The notes: generated by a model not told the origin, from the sequence alone. Shown: positions 48,090 through 57,265, counted from the first letter of the stretch. The stretch is 64,000 bases of DNA from Aeromicrobium fastidiosum (GCF_017876595.1 NZ_JAGIOG010000001.1:310001-374000), one strand, 5' to 3'. Made by a program: numbers and translations.

Positions 48090-49374
48090 CGCCGAGTTCT
48101 TCGTCCAGGACGCTGACGTGGGCTCTTACCTGGGCGTGGCGGGGGGAGGTCGGGGGCAGGATCGACAGCACCCGCTCCCACACCTCGAAGTCGTCGCGAC
48201 CGTGCGGCGTGTCGGCGAACGACAGCAGCGCATCGGCGTCGCTGGACACGAGCAGCTGCGAGCGCACGTGCATGTGCAGCTCGTCGCGGATCCGTTCGAC
48301 CGCAGGAGCGGTCGACGCAGGCAGCACGGGGCCGCGGTAGCGGGCGACCGCCCGCCGCAGGTGCCCGGCCGCGAGGTCGGCGCGCACGCCGGCGACGTCG
48401 GTGTCGACGACGTTCTTGAGTCGGTAGGGCCGCGACGCCAGTTCGATCGGCCCGAGCACGGCGCGCAGCCGCGACAGCTCGGCGCGCACCGTGACCTGCG
48501 CCTGCTCGTCGTCGCTGAGCGCCACCCCGAGCTCGGCGGTCGTCATGCCGTCGGCCGACTCGGACAGCAGCAGGACGATCTCGCTGTGCCGCAGGCTCAG
48601 GCGCGTCGTGGTCGAGCCGTGCCGGAGCGTCGCACCGTGGCCGCCCAGCACCTCGAGGCTGGGCGCCTGCCAGCCGGTCGTCGCGACCGACGCGCGCGGG
48701 GCCGGGCTGAGCCGTTCGATCCGCAGCTCGGCCTCCACCGCCGCGACGGTCGCCCGCACCAGGGTCAGGCTCTGCGGGGTCACGACCTCGTCGCCGCCGG
48801 TGAGGTCGAGCACCCCCAGGATGGCCCCCGTGTCGGGATCGTGGATGGGAGCCGCGGAGCAGCTCCACGGCGTGACCTGCCTCGCGAGGTGCTCGGCCCC
48901 GAAGATCTGCACCGGGCGGTCGAGGGCCAGCGCCGTCCCCGGGGCGTTGGTGCCGGCGCTCGCCTCGCTCCAGTCGGCCCCGGCGACGAAGTGCATCCGC
49001 TCGGCCATCGACCGCAGGCCCGCGTCGCCCTCGACCCACAGCAGCTGACCCGCCGCATCGCTGACTGCGACCAGCAGGCCGGAGTCCGCAGCACTGTCGA
49101 CCAGCAGGCGCCGGATGACCGGCATGCCAGCCGCGAGCGGGTGCTGGTCGCGGATGGCCGCCAGGGCCGCGTCATCGAGCCGGATCGCGGCCATCGCCTG
49201 CTCGGGGTCGAGCCCGCCCTCGATGCTGCGCCGCCACGACTCCTGCACGAGCCGCCGCACCGCGGGATCGGTCGATCCGGTCGCGACGAAGTCGTCGTGC
49301 GCTCGGTTGAGGTATCGCGAGAGCGTGGCCGGATCGGCACCGGGCGGCATCGCGAGGTCCAGAGGTCGACCCAT
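48085..49374 (-). CDS. GAF-domain transcriptional regulator (AcoR-like N-terminus)
   Basis: A 429-residue protein. The first half has an SWRRSIEGGLDP segment and a GAF-like sensor (ADSGLLVAVSDAAGQLLW to GAILGVLDLTGG), as in AcoR-type activators of acetoin or aldehyde metabolism. The usual sigma-54 AAA+ module is missing; the C-terminal part is instead a winged-helix/BTAD-like region (LSLRHSEIVLLLSESADG, TTAELGVAL, VTVRAELSRLRAVLG). It probably controls the adjacent ALDH-DUF779 operon. TACACT (reverse strand, 49381-49386) is 6 bp before the ATG, suggesting a leaderless start, and a CRP-like site lies upstream. Confidence 0.8.
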   Translation of the reverse strand: MGRPLDLAMPPGADPATLSRYLNRAHDDFVATGSTDPAVRRLVQESWRRSIEGGLDPEQAMAAIRLDDAALAAIRDQHPLAAGMPVIRRLLVDSAADSGLLVAVSDAAGQLLWVEGDAGLRSMAERMHFVAGADWSEASAGTNAPGTALALDRPVQIFGAEHLARQVTPWSCSAAPIHDPDTGAILGVLDLTGGDEVVTPQSLTLVRATVAAVEAELRIERLSPAPRASVATTGWQAPSLEVLGGHGATLRHGSTTTRLSLRHSEIVLLLSESADGMTTAELGVALSDDEQAQVTVRAELSRLRAVLGPIELASRPYRLKNVVDTDVAGVRADLAAGHLRRAVARYRGPVLPASTAPAVERIRDELHMHVRSQLLVSSDADALLSFADTPHGRDDFEVWERVLSILPPTSPRHAQVRAHVSVLDEELGV

Positions 49375-49394
49375 GCAGCGAGTGTACGGGTCGA

Positions 49395-49410
49395 TGTGAC
49401 GCCGGTCACG
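49395..49410. promoter_or_regulatory. CRP/GlxR-type palindrome upstream of the GAF regulator gene
   Basis: TGTGACGCCGGTCACG matches TGTGA-N6-TCACA at nine of ten conserved positions. It lies just upstream of the probable -10 of the regulator gene, so it may repress or activate it. Confidence 0.55.
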
Positions 49411-49426
49411 CCAGAATGGTGCGCGA

Positions 49427-50329
49427 TCAGCGCTTGAGTGCGTCCACCAAGTCGTCGACCTCGACCTGCCGGGAGGACGGCGAGGTGCGGGCCGCCGTGA
49501 GCCAGGTGACGGTCGACCAGCCGTCGGCCAGCTGCTCGGCATCGGCGGACGGCCGTCCCACACGCGGGTCGTAGGTGAAGCTCGGGGTCCAGGTGGTCGG
49601 ACCGCTCTGCGCGTACGTGACGGTTCGCGGGCCGCCCGTCGCCAGCGGGACGGCTCGCACGCCGCGTGGCTCGCGACGTGACGCGGTCTCCGCCGGGACG
49701 TTGACGTTGAGGAAGCCGGCTCGTCCCAGACCCTCGAAGCCGCGGGCAGCGAGCTGGTCCACCATCTCCACGACGAGGCGCGAGGCGTCGTCGAAGTCCG
49801 ACTCGCCCTGCGCGTCGGTGTCTGCGCTCACCGCGACGGCCGGCAGACCAGCCTCGGCCGCCGCGGCCGCTGCTCCGACCGTGCCCGAGTAGCTGGTGTT
49901 CGCAGCGACGTTGGCGCCCTTGTTGACGCCCGACACCACGAGGTCGGGCGGGTCGCCGGCGAGGACGCCGAACAGGCCCACGTTGAGCGCGTCGACCGGC
50001 GTCCCGTCCACGGCGTAGATCGGTGCGTCAGCGCCCCGGGGTCGCGTCACCTCCATCGCGGTCACGTCGGTGGCCATGCTGCGTCCGCTCTGGTTCTCGA
50101 GCGGGCCCACGAGCGTCACGCGATGACCGGCCTTCGTCAACGCCTGGTAGACCGAGGTGATGCCCGGCGCGTCCCACCCGTCGTCGTTGACGAGCAGGAT
50201 CGACAGCGGGCCGGTGACGGGGGAAGGGCCCGGCGCGGAGTCGTCGGAACATGCTGTCAGCAACCCGGCACCGACGACGGCAGCCATGAGGAAGCGGAGC
50301 GCGCGTGGCGCTCTGGTGAATGACTGCAC
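49427..50329 (-). CDS. SurE-like nucleotidase exported as a lipoprotein
   Basis: A 300-residue SurE-family protein. The metal-binding SILLVNDDGWDAPGI and the VSGVNKGANVAANTSYSGTV loop identify it. The N-terminus is a lipoprotein signal: basic start, hydrophobic FLMAAVVGAGLLTACSDDSA with the lipobox LTAC at Cys about 26. SurE proteins are normally cytosolic 5'/3'-nucleotidases, so surface location is unusual. GTG 50329 gives the signal peptide in full. The gene is divergent from the methyltransferase gene across a shared promoter region with overlapping -10 hexamers. Confidence 0.82.
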   Translation of the reverse strand: MQSFTRAPRALRFLMAAVVGAGLLTACSDDSAPGPSPVTGPLSILLVNDDGWDAPGITSVYQALTKAGHRVTLVGPLENQSGRSMATDVTAMEVTRPRGADAPIYAVDGTPVDALNVGLFGVLAGDPPDLVVSGVNKGANVAANTSYSGTVGAAAAAAEAGLPAVAVSADTDAQGESDFDDASRLVVEMVDQLAARGFEGLGRAGFLNVNVPAETASRREPRGVRAVPLATGGPRTVTYAQSGPTTWTPSFTYDPRVGRPSADAEQLADGWSTVTWLTAARTSPSSRQVEVDDLVDALKR

Positions 50330-50376
50330 TGCCCAGCTCCAACCTCGACCCGCGCCGTTGTCAGCGCTCGGGCGAC

Positions 50377-50384
50377 AGTATAGT
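50377..50384. promoter_or_regulatory. Overlapping divergent -10 elements (SurE and methyltransferase genes)
   Basis: On the plus strand TATAGT (50379-50384) serves the methyltransferase gene, with TTGTCA at 50358-50363 as a possible -35 (15-bp spacing). The reverse strand reads TATACT over 50377-50382. The two hexamers share four bases, so the promoters may exclude each other. Confidence 0.5.
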
Positions 50385-50423
50385 TGCGGCGACGTCCGGC
50401 CCCACGTCGACGAGGAGCTGCCC

Positions 50424-52334
50424 ATGAACACGCGCACTCCGCTCCGCGCATCCGGCCCCGGCACGTCGCGGCCGCAGGACGTCGCACCCAGCCCGCTGCT
50501 CGACCGTCTCGCCCACGTGCTCGCGACCACCCAGGACCTGTCCGCCTCGAGCGATGCCTTGGCGCTCGCGGCCAGCACGTGGGAGGAGAGCTACCACCTC
50601 TCGCCGCAGCGCGGCAACATCCTGCGAGCCCTGCCATTGCCGGAGTCCCCCGTCGTCCTCGAGATCGGTGCCCGCTGCGGGGGGTTGACCCGTCACCTCG
50701 GCGAGCTGGGCGGGACGGTCGACGCCCTGGAGCCCCATCACGGCATGGCGCAGGTCGCGCGGGCCCGCTGCGCCGACCTGACGTCCGTCGTCGTCCACGA
50801 GGCGACGCTCGACGACGTGCCGCTCGAGACGACCTACGACCTGGTGGTCGCGGTCGACGCTTCTGACCTGCTCGCATCACAGGGACTGACCACGGCAGAC
50901 CTCGCCGAACGGGCCACGGCGCTGCTGCGGCCGGGCGGACTACTTCTCATCGCCGGCGACAACCCGCGGGGCGTCCGCTTCCAGGCGGGCGACAGCACCC
51001 CCACGATCGGGCGCGATGGCGGGGCACCTCTCGCCCGCCTGCACCAGGCCGATGTCGAGTCGGCGGTGAGGGCCGCGGGCCTCGAGCCCCGGTCGCTGCT
51101 CGCCTTCCCCGACCACCGGCACACCCAGCTGCTCTTCGACCATGACGCCCTGGCAGCGATCGACTCCCAGCTGCTGCTCGCGCTCCCGTCGTTCCCCAGC
51201 CCGCCGTACCTAGATCGTCCGGCGACCTTTCCGGAGGAGCACCTCTGGGCCGCGGCGGTCGAGGCGGGCACGGGTGCACAGCATGCCAACGCGTACGTCG
51301 TCCTGGCCGGCACCGCTCCGGCTCCCGTCAACGCAGCGGCGTCCTTCTGGACGGTCGGGCGGCGGGCCGCGCAGTCGGCGTTCAACCGCATCCGCCAGCG
51401 CGGCGACGAGCTCGTGGTCGAGCGCGCCCTGGCATTTCCGGGTTCCCTTGCCCCGGACGGACCCCTCAGCATCCGGCCGCACACCGAGGCCTTCGTCGCC
51501 GGCGCCACGCTGACGCGCCGGCTCGGCAGCGCGGCCTCGATCGACGAGGCGCGCGCCCTCCTGCGTGGCTGGCGCGATCTCGTGATCGCCAGCTGCCACG
51601 AGGGTGAGCCCGTGCCATGGGACCTCATCCCGCGCAACGTCGTCGTGACCGACGACCAGCGACTCGTCGCGATCGACCAGGAGTGGCAGCTCGACGGAGG
51701 CGACGCCGAGGTCATCCTCACCCGCGGCTGCTTCTGGTTGACCTATGACGTGGCGATCGCCAGACGCCCTCCGTCCTGGCTACCCGTCACCGGCACCACC
51801 GACGTCGCCGCGCTCGCCGACCTCATCGCCGACCTCGCGGGCTGTCAGCTGTCCGCGGGGTGGGTCGACCGGCTCATCGACCGCGAAGCCCAGCACATGT
51901 CCCATGTGTGGCCCACCGACGACCGACATTCCCGGGCTGCCCGGGCCCGAAAGGAATGGCACCAGTTGACCGATCTCAGCAGGACACCGCCCCAGACCGA
52001 TGGCCCGACCGAGACGACCGAACCCGTCTCGTCGGAGGCCTTCTCCACCGTGGTCGAGGCCCTCTCCTCCACCAATGCCGCCCTCCAGCAGCAGGTGCGC
52101 GACCTCGAGCTCGAGCTGCGACATGCCGAGCTGATCCACCGCGACCACGCGATCGGTCTCATGGCCACGGCCGAGAAGCTGCGTGACCGGCACGAGATGT
52201 CGCAGTCGTCCCTGCGCCGGGCCCGCGCCAAGATGAGCCGCCTGCAGAAGCGCAACGCCGCGATGAAGGCCTCGGCGACCTGGCGCGTCGGCAGCTTCTT
52301 CGTGCGTCCGTTCAACCGCCTCCGGCGTCGATGA
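50424..52334 (+). CDS. Methyltransferase / kinase-like / coiled-coil protein (WbdD-like architecture)
   Basis: A 636-residue protein with three parts. Residues about 75-240 resemble a Class I SAM-dependent methyltransferase (motif I EIGARCGGLTRHLG at 80-93). Residues about 330-470 carry a kinase-like catalytic loop: D400, N405 and D418 (WDLIPRN then AIDQEW), with the D/+5 N/+18 D spacing of protein kinases. Residues about 535-610 are a predicted coiled coil, followed by a basic, possibly membrane-binding end (VGSFFVRPFNRLRRR). This order matches WbdD of E. coli O9a, which caps and measures a polymannan. GAGGAG lies 6 bp before the ATG. It is coupled to the next GT2 by a 4-bp overlap. Confidence 0.75.
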   Translation: MNTRTPLRASGPGTSRPQDVAPSPLLDRLAHVLATTQDLSASSDALALAASTWEESYHLSPQRGNILRALPLPESPVVLEIGARCGGLTRHLGELGGTVDALEPHHGMAQVARARCADLTSVVVHEATLDDVPLETTYDLVVAVDASDLLASQGLTTADLAERATALLRPGGLLLIAGDNPRGVRFQAGDSTPTIGRDGGAPLARLHQADVESAVRAAGLEPRSLLAFPDHRHTQLLFDHDALAAIDSQLLLALPSFPSPPYLDRPATFPEEHLWAAAVEAGTGAQHANAYVVLAGTAPAPVNAAASFWTVGRRAAQSAFNRIRQRGDELVVERALAFPGSLAPDGPLSIRPHTEAFVAGATLTRRLGSAASIDEARALLRGWRDLVIASCHEGEPVPWDLIPRNVVVTDDQRLVAIDQEWQLDGGDAEVILTRGCFWLTYDVAIARRPPSWLPVTGTTDVAALADLIADLAGCQLSAGWVDRLIDREAQHMSHVWPTDDRHSRAARARKEWHQLTDLSRTPPQTDGPTETTEPVSSEAFSTVVEALSSTNAALQQQVRDLELELRHAELIHRDHAIGLMATAEKLRDRHEMSQSSLRRARAKMSRLQKRNAAMKASATWRVGSFFVRPFNRLRRR

Positions 52335-53917
52335 GCGCCATGGCACCCAACGACCAGCCCCTCTTCTCGATCATCACGCCCGTCTACGACACACCTCTCG
52401 ACGTGCTCGGGGAGACCGTGGACTCCGTCCTGGCGCAAACCTTCGTCGACTGGGAGTGGATCCTGGTCGACGACTGCTCGCCCGACGTTCGCGTCCAGGC
52501 CGAGCTGCAGCGTCATGCCGCCCGCGATCCTCGTATCCGCGTGTTCAGCCGCGACGTCAACGGGGGCATCGTGGCCACGTCGAACGATGCGGCCTCGCAC
52601 GCTCGTGGACAGTTCATCGCACTGCTCGACCACGACGACCTGCTGACCACCCATGCGCTGCAGGCCATGGCCGCCGCGATCGCCAAGAATCCCGACGAGG
52701 TCGACTACCTGTACAGCGACGAGGACAAGGTGATGCCCGACGGCAGCATCGGTCACACGTTCCTCAAGCCCGACTGGTCACCCGAGCGGTTCCGGCACCA
52801 GATGTACACGTGCCACTTCTCGGTGCTGCGCACCTCCCTGTTCCGGGCGGTCGACGGCTTCCGCGACGGGTACGACGGATCCCAGGACTGGGATCTCATC
52901 CTGCGGGCCACCGAGCGGGCGCGGTTGATCCATCACGTCCCGCAGGTGCTGTACCACTGGCGTGCCATCCCCGGTTCGGCCGCTGCCGAGCTGGATGCCA
53001 AGCCGTATGCGTTCGAGACCGGCCGGCAAGCCATCCAAGGACAGCTCGAGCGCCTCGGCATCGATGCGATCGTCACCCACCGACCCGAGGTCGGCGTGTA
53101 CGAAGTACGTCGCGAGCCCGATCTCACGACGCCCACCAGCATCATCATCCCGACGATCGGCTCCTCAGGACGGGTCTGGGGTTCGACCCGGTGCTTCGTC
53201 AGCGAGGCGATTCGATCGGTCCGCGACCACACAGCGCACGCCGACCTCGAGTTCGTCGTCGTCTACGACACGCCCACGCCGCCGCAGGTGCTCCACGAGC
53301 TGCGGTCCATCCCGGGCATCGACCTGGTGCTCGTCGAGTTTCGCCAGCCGTTCAACTTCAGCGCCAAGTGCAACATCGGCGCTCTCCACGCACGCGGCGA
53401 TGTGCTGATCTTCCTGAACGACGACGTCCAGGCCGAGTCCGACGAGGTCGTCGGACAACTCATCGCACCGTTGTCCGAGGCCGGAGTCGGCATGACCGGC
53501 GCGAAGCTCCTCTTCGAGAGCAACCGCGTTCAGCATGCGGGTGTCGAGTACGGCAGCGGCAGCATCTACCACACCCTGTACAAGCAGCTGCACGTCGACG
53601 TGAAGAACCCCGAGCTGCTGATGAACCGCGAGGTCTCCGCTCTGACGGGTGCCTGTGTCGCGCTGCGCCGCGACGTCTTCACGGCGGTGGGCGGCTTTAC
53701 CGAGGAGCTGCCTGTCAACTTCAACGACGTCGACTTCAGCCTCAAGATCCGCCGCGAGGGCCTCCGACTCGTGTGGCTGTGGGACGTCGTCCTGTGGCAC
53801 TTCGAGTCGATCACCCGGTCGCCGACGGTGCACGCGTTCGAGAAGGAGTTCATCGTCAACCGGTGGGGTCAGTACCGCACCCAGCGGGAGCGCTACCGCG
53901 CCACGTTCACGCCCTGA
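52331..53917 (+). CDS. Double-domain glycosyltransferase family 2
   Basis: A 528-residue protein with two GT2 domains. The first (about 10-220) has FSIITPVYDTPLDVLGETVD, EWILVDDCSPD and FIALLDHDDLL. The second (about 260-500) has TSIIIPTIGSSGRVWGSTRC, FNFSAKCNIGALHARGDVLI, FLNDDVQAE and GACVALRRDVFTAVGGFTEE. Each has its own DxD-type donor site. ATGA overlaps the stop of the WbdD-like gene (52331-52334), so the two proteins are made together and probably act on the same polymer. Polymerase or modular transferase roles are both possible. Confidence 0.88.
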   Translation: MSAMAPNDQPLFSIITPVYDTPLDVLGETVDSVLAQTFVDWEWILVDDCSPDVRVQAELQRHAARDPRIRVFSRDVNGGIVATSNDAASHARGQFIALLDHDDLLTTHALQAMAAAIAKNPDEVDYLYSDEDKVMPDGSIGHTFLKPDWSPERFRHQMYTCHFSVLRTSLFRAVDGFRDGYDGSQDWDLILRATERARLIHHVPQVLYHWRAIPGSAAAELDAKPYAFETGRQAIQGQLERLGIDAIVTHRPEVGVYEVRREPDLTTPTSIIIPTIGSSGRVWGSTRCFVSEAIRSVRDHTAHADLEFVVVYDTPTPPQVLHELRSIPGIDLVLVEFRQPFNFSAKCNIGALHARGDVLIFLNDDVQAESDEVVGQLIAPLSEAGVGMTGAKLLFESNRVQHAGVEYGSGSIYHTLYKQLHVDVKNPELLMNREVSALTGACVALRRDVFTAVGGFTEELPVNFNDVDFSLKIRREGLRLVWLWDVVLWHFESITRSPTVHAFEKEFIVNRWGQYRTQRERYRATFTP

Positions 53918-53920
53918 GCC

Positions 53921-54625
53921 TCACGGCACGTCGTCGTGGCTCCAGGTCACGCCCTCGCGCACGACGCGCGCGGGCGTGCCTGCCGCGACGGTGAACGGCG
54001 GCACCTTCTGGCCACGCACCATGCTGCGCATGCCGATCACCGAGCCCTCGCCGATCTCGGCGTGGCCCGTCACGACGGCATCGCGACCGAGCCACACGTG
54101 CTGGCCGAGACGGATGTGGGCACCGAAGGGATTGATCCGTTCCCCCGTGCCGACGTCCTCGAGCCGGTGCATGTCGTCGGTGGCCACGTAGACGTCGGCG
54201 GCCCACAGCTGGTCGGCCGCGGCGACGATGGTGCCGCCGTTGCGGGCGTCGACGATCGCACCGCGGGTGCCGACCAACGGGCCGTGCAGGACGATGCTCG
54301 ACCGGGCACCGCAGTAGATCTCTCCCGCGGTCAGCACGCAGTCGCGGCCGAGGAACACCGTCGCCTCGTCACCGCCAACCAGCAGCGACGAGAGCCATTC
54401 CATCGGCGAGCCCACGACGATCAGCACGTCGCGCACCGGGAACATGCCGAGCGACGCGACGACCTTCTCGGGCAGCCATGCGTGCGGCGAGACGTAGAGC
54501 GCGTTGCCGCAGTCGTGCCACCAGGCGGGGAGCGCGTCCTCGACCAGCGACCACGTCGTCCCGTCGATCGTGGCGGCCTCGACCCCGGCCGTCCTCAGCC
54601 GGTCGCGGTGCTGCGAGCTCAGCAT
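53921..54625 (-). CDS. Left-handed beta-helix acyltransferase-like protein
   Basis: A 234-residue protein with hexapeptide-repeat character in its second half: VFLGRDCVLTAGEIYCGAR, IVLHGPLVGTRGAIVDARNG, GQHVWLGRDAVVTGHAEIGEGSVIGMRS and VPPFTVAAGTPARVV. That is a bacterial acetyl/acyltransferase fold; the first half (residues 1-90) is not recognised. The likely acceptor is unknown. Its start overlaps the ABC permease stop by one base (TGATG at 54625), so it is the third gene of the ABC operon. It lies 4 bp from the convergent GT2 stop. Confidence 0.75.
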   Translation of the reverse strand: MLSSQHRDRLRTAGVEAATIDGTTWSLVEDALPAWWHDCGNALYVSPHAWLPEKVVASLGMFPVRDVLIVVGSPMEWLSSLLVGGDEATVFLGRDCVLTAGEIYCGARSSIVLHGPLVGTRGAIVDARNGGTIVAAADQLWAADVYVATDDMHRLEDVGTGERINPFGAHIRLGQHVWLGRDAVVTGHAEIGEGSVIGMRSMVRGQKVPPFTVAAGTPARVVREGVTWSHDDVP

Positions 54626-55443
54626 CAGGCGTCCCGCCGCATGAACAGCGCGTAGGAACCGGCCAGCAGCGCACCGACGAACACCGCCATGACGATGCCG
54701 CCGCCGACGGGCCCGAACGGCTCCGCACCGAGGGCACGCTGCACGAAGCCGTCGACCGACGACTGCACGAACATCTGGCTGCCGGCGTCGTAGGGCAAAT
54801 ACTTGAGCACCACGGTGACGCCCCCCGCCGACTGCGGATCGTCGGAGTTGGTCTTGATGATGACCACGATGCTCTGGATGATGAACTCGAACAGGCTCGG
54901 CACCAGCATGAGCATCGCCACGCCAGCGGTCTGGTTGCGCAGCAGCGCCGCGAAGGCCAGGCCCGACAGGGCGAAGAGCACCGTGAACAGCACGAGCCCG
55001 ACCGACCCCTCGACGAGGGCCGACGCACTGGGCATGTCGAGCCCGAACAGCGCGAGGCAGCCGAGCGCGATCACGACGCAGGTCACGGCGGTCAGCGCCG
55101 CCACGAGCGCCGTCGAGACGACCTTCGCGACGAACACGTGCGTGCGGTTCGGGATCGCCGTCAGCGTCGCGCGGATCATGCCGTGGCGGTACTCGTGCCC
55201 CATCGAGAAGACACCCACCAGCCCCACGATGTACGCCATCAGCAGCGGGGCACCCGTGGAGCCGCCGATCGTCGACAGGATCTCGAAGCCCTCGTCGCCG
55301 CCCCCGAACGTCGAGGAGGTCGCGAGCGACAGGGCGATCAGCACGGCGAACACGAGCTGGAACACCAGCGCCGTGCCGACCAGCCAGTACGTCGACCCGA
55401 TCGAGCGCAGCCTGAACCACTCATAGCGCAGTGCCCCGATCAT
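54625..55443 (-). CDS. ABC-2-type transporter permease
   Basis: A 272-residue membrane protein with six hydrophobic segments. EYRHGMIRATLTAIPNRTHVFVAKVVS is typical of the ABC-2 permeases of drug- and bacteriocin-type exporters. It pairs with the ATPase whose stop it overlaps (55440-55443). The substrate is unknown. Confidence 0.88.
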   Translation of the reverse strand: MIGALRYEWFRLRSIGSTYWLVGTALVFQLVFAVLIALSLATSSTFGGGDEGFEILSTIGGSTGAPLLMAYIVGLVGVFSMGHEYRHGMIRATLTAIPNRTHVFVAKVVSTALVAALTAVTCVVIALGCLALFGLDMPSASALVEGSVGLVLFTVLFALSGLAFAALLRNQTAGVAMLMLVPSLFEFIIQSIVVIIKTNSDDPQSAGGVTVVLKYLPYDAGSQMFVQSSVDGFVQRALGAEPFGPVGGGIVMAVFVGALLAGSYALFMRRDA

Positions 55444-56369
55444 CGCTGTCCCCCGTCGTTCGTCGTGTGGGATCCGCGGAACTCCTCGGACAGGCCCGTC
55501 GCCTCGAGGAACGCCTCCTCGAGCGTCGCCTCACGGGTCGTCAGCTGGTGCAGCCGGGCGCCGGCGGCCTGGGCCGCGTCGCCGATCTGCTCGGCGGTGG
55601 CCCCGCGGACGACGAGCGAGTCGCCGGAGGCCGTGAGCGTCGCGCCGAGCGACTCGAGCCGCGGAGCGAGGGCGGAGAGGTCGGGCGTGCGCACGACGAC
55701 GTCGCCCAGCCCGCTGTGCGCGATGAAGTCGTGCACGGGGCCGTTGGCCAACATGCGGCCACGACCGATGACCACGAGCTCGTCGGCCAGCAGCGCCATC
55801 TCCTGCAGCAGGTGGCTCGACACGAAGACGGCCCGTCCCTGCCCGGCGAGGTGCTTGAGCAGGTTGCGCAGCCACGTGATGCCCTGCGGGTCGAGGCCGT
55901 TGCTCGGCTCGTCGAGGATCAGGGTGTGCGGATCGCCGAGCAGCGCCGCGGCGATGCCGAGCCGCTGCCCCATGCCGAGGCTGAACTTGCCCGGACGTCC
56001 TCGCGCCACGTCCGTCAGGCCCACCATCTCGACGACCTCGTCGACTCGCCGGTCGGGGATGCCGTTGGGTGCCGCGAGCATGCGCAGGTGGTTGCGGGCT
56101 CGCCGGGTGGGGTGAAACGGCTTGGCCTCCAGCAGCGCGCCGACGTGGCGCATCGGCTGGTCGAGATCGCCGAACCGGACGCCGTCGAACGTCGTCGCCC
56201 CGTCGCCCCGGTCGAGGCCCAGCATGAGCCGCATCGTGGTCGACTTGCCCGAGCCGTTGGGCCCGAGGAACCCCGTGACGCTGCCGGGACGCACCGTGAA
56301 CGACAGGTCGTCAACCGCTCGGTGGTTGCCGAAGGTCTTGCCGAGCGACTGAGCCTCGATGAGCGCCAT
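55440..56369 (-). CDS. ABC transporter ATP-binding protein (exporter type)
   Basis: A 309-residue ATPase: Walker [10 protein letters not shown], signature [17 protein letters not shown], Walker [16 protein letters not shown] and the H-loop SSHLLQE. The C-terminal 90 residues (after NGPVHDF) are an extra domain common in this exporter branch. The family includes bacitracin/antibiotic and self-resistance exporters. I use ATG 56369 (MALIEAQ), ten residues downstream of the longest frame, since it fits the family. Divergent from kynA across 43 bp. Confidence 0.92.
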   Translation of the reverse strand: MALIEAQSLGKTFGNHRAVDDLSFTVRPGSVTGFLGPNGSGKSTTMRLMLGLDRGDGATTFDGVRFGDLDQPMRHVGALLEAKPFHPTRRARNHLRMLAAPNGIPDRRVDEVVEMVGLTDVARGRPGKFSLGMGQRLGIAAALLGDPHTLILDEPSNGLDPQGITWLRNLLKHLAGQGRAVFVSSHLLQEMALLADELVVIGRGRMLANGPVHDFIAHSGLGDVVVRTPDLSALAPRLESLGATLTASGDSLVVRGATAEQIGDAAQAAGARLHQLTTREATLEEAFLEATGLSEEFRGSHTTNDGGQR

Positions 56370-56412
56370 GGCCACCAGCCTGCCACGGCCCGGCACCACC
56401 TACCGTGGGGGC

Positions 56413-57252
56413 ATGGACGACAGAGCGGTGCGACCGATCGAGGACGGGGTCGCGACCGACCTGCGTGGCGAGCTGACCTACGCGGGCTACCTGCAGCTGC
56501 CGACGCTGCTGTCGGCGCAGCAGCCGGTCTCTGACCACCACGACGAGATGCTGTTCATCGTCCAGCACCAGGTCACCGAGCTGTGGCTCAAGCAGCTCAT
56601 CCACGAGCTGCGCTCGGCCATCGCCCTCGTCGAGGCCGACGACCTGTCGCCCGCGCTGAAGCGGTTGGCGCGGGTCAAGGCGATCCAGCGGCAGATGTTC
56701 GAGCAGTGGTCGGTACTCGCGACGCTGACGCCGGTCGAGTACGTCCAGTTCAGGGACGATCTCGGCAAGGCGTCGGGCTTCCAGTCGCCGCAGTACCGCA
56801 CCGTCGAGTTCCTGCTCGGCAACAAGAACCCGGCGATGATCGCGGTCTTCGAGCACGACCCGGTGCTGCGCGACGCCCTCCTGGCCGACCTCGCGGCTCC
56901 CAGCATCTACGACGCCTTCCTGCGGTTCCTGGCACGTCGCGGCCACGACGTCCCGGCATCTGTGCTCGACCGCGACCTGTCGCAGCCGTACGTCGCCGAT
57001 CCGGGCGTGACGGAGGTGCTGCGCCGCGTCTACGCCGACCCCGACACCCACTGGGACGCCTACGAGATGTGCGAGGAGCTCGTCGACGTCGAGGAGAGCT
57101 TCCAGCTGTGGCGCTTCCGGCACATGAAGACCGTCGAGCGCATCATCGGCTTCAAGCGCGGCACGGGTGGCTCGTCGGGCGTCCACTTCCTGCAGAAGGC
57201 GCTCGAGCTGACGTTCTTCCCCGAGCTGCGCGACGTCCGCACCCACCTCTGA
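56413..57252 (+). CDS. kynA: Tryptophan 2,3-dioxygenase KynA
   Basis: A 279-residue haem enzyme opening the indole ring of tryptophan to N-formylkynurenine. Landmarks are [58 protein letters not shown] and the proximal haem His in [19 protein letters not shown]. Length is normal for bacterial TDO. The usual partner kynU or kynB is not in the window. TACCGT (56401-56406) is 6 bp before the ATG, so a leaderless start is likely. Confidence 0.95.
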   Translation: MDDRAVRPIEDGVATDLRGELTYAGYLQLPTLLSAQQPVSDHHDEMLFIVQHQVTELWLKQLIHELRSAIALVEADDLSPALKRLARVKAIQRQMFEQWSVLATLTPVEYVQFRDDLGKASGFQSPQYRTVEFLLGNKNPAMIAVFEHDPVLRDALLADLAAPSIYDAFLRFLARRGHDVPASVLDRDLSQPYVADPGVTEVLRRVYADPDTHWDAYEMCEELVDVEESFQLWRFRHMKTVERIIGFKRGTGGSSGVHFLQKALELTFFPELRDVRTHL

Positions 57253-57265
57253 CCCGGCCCCAAGC

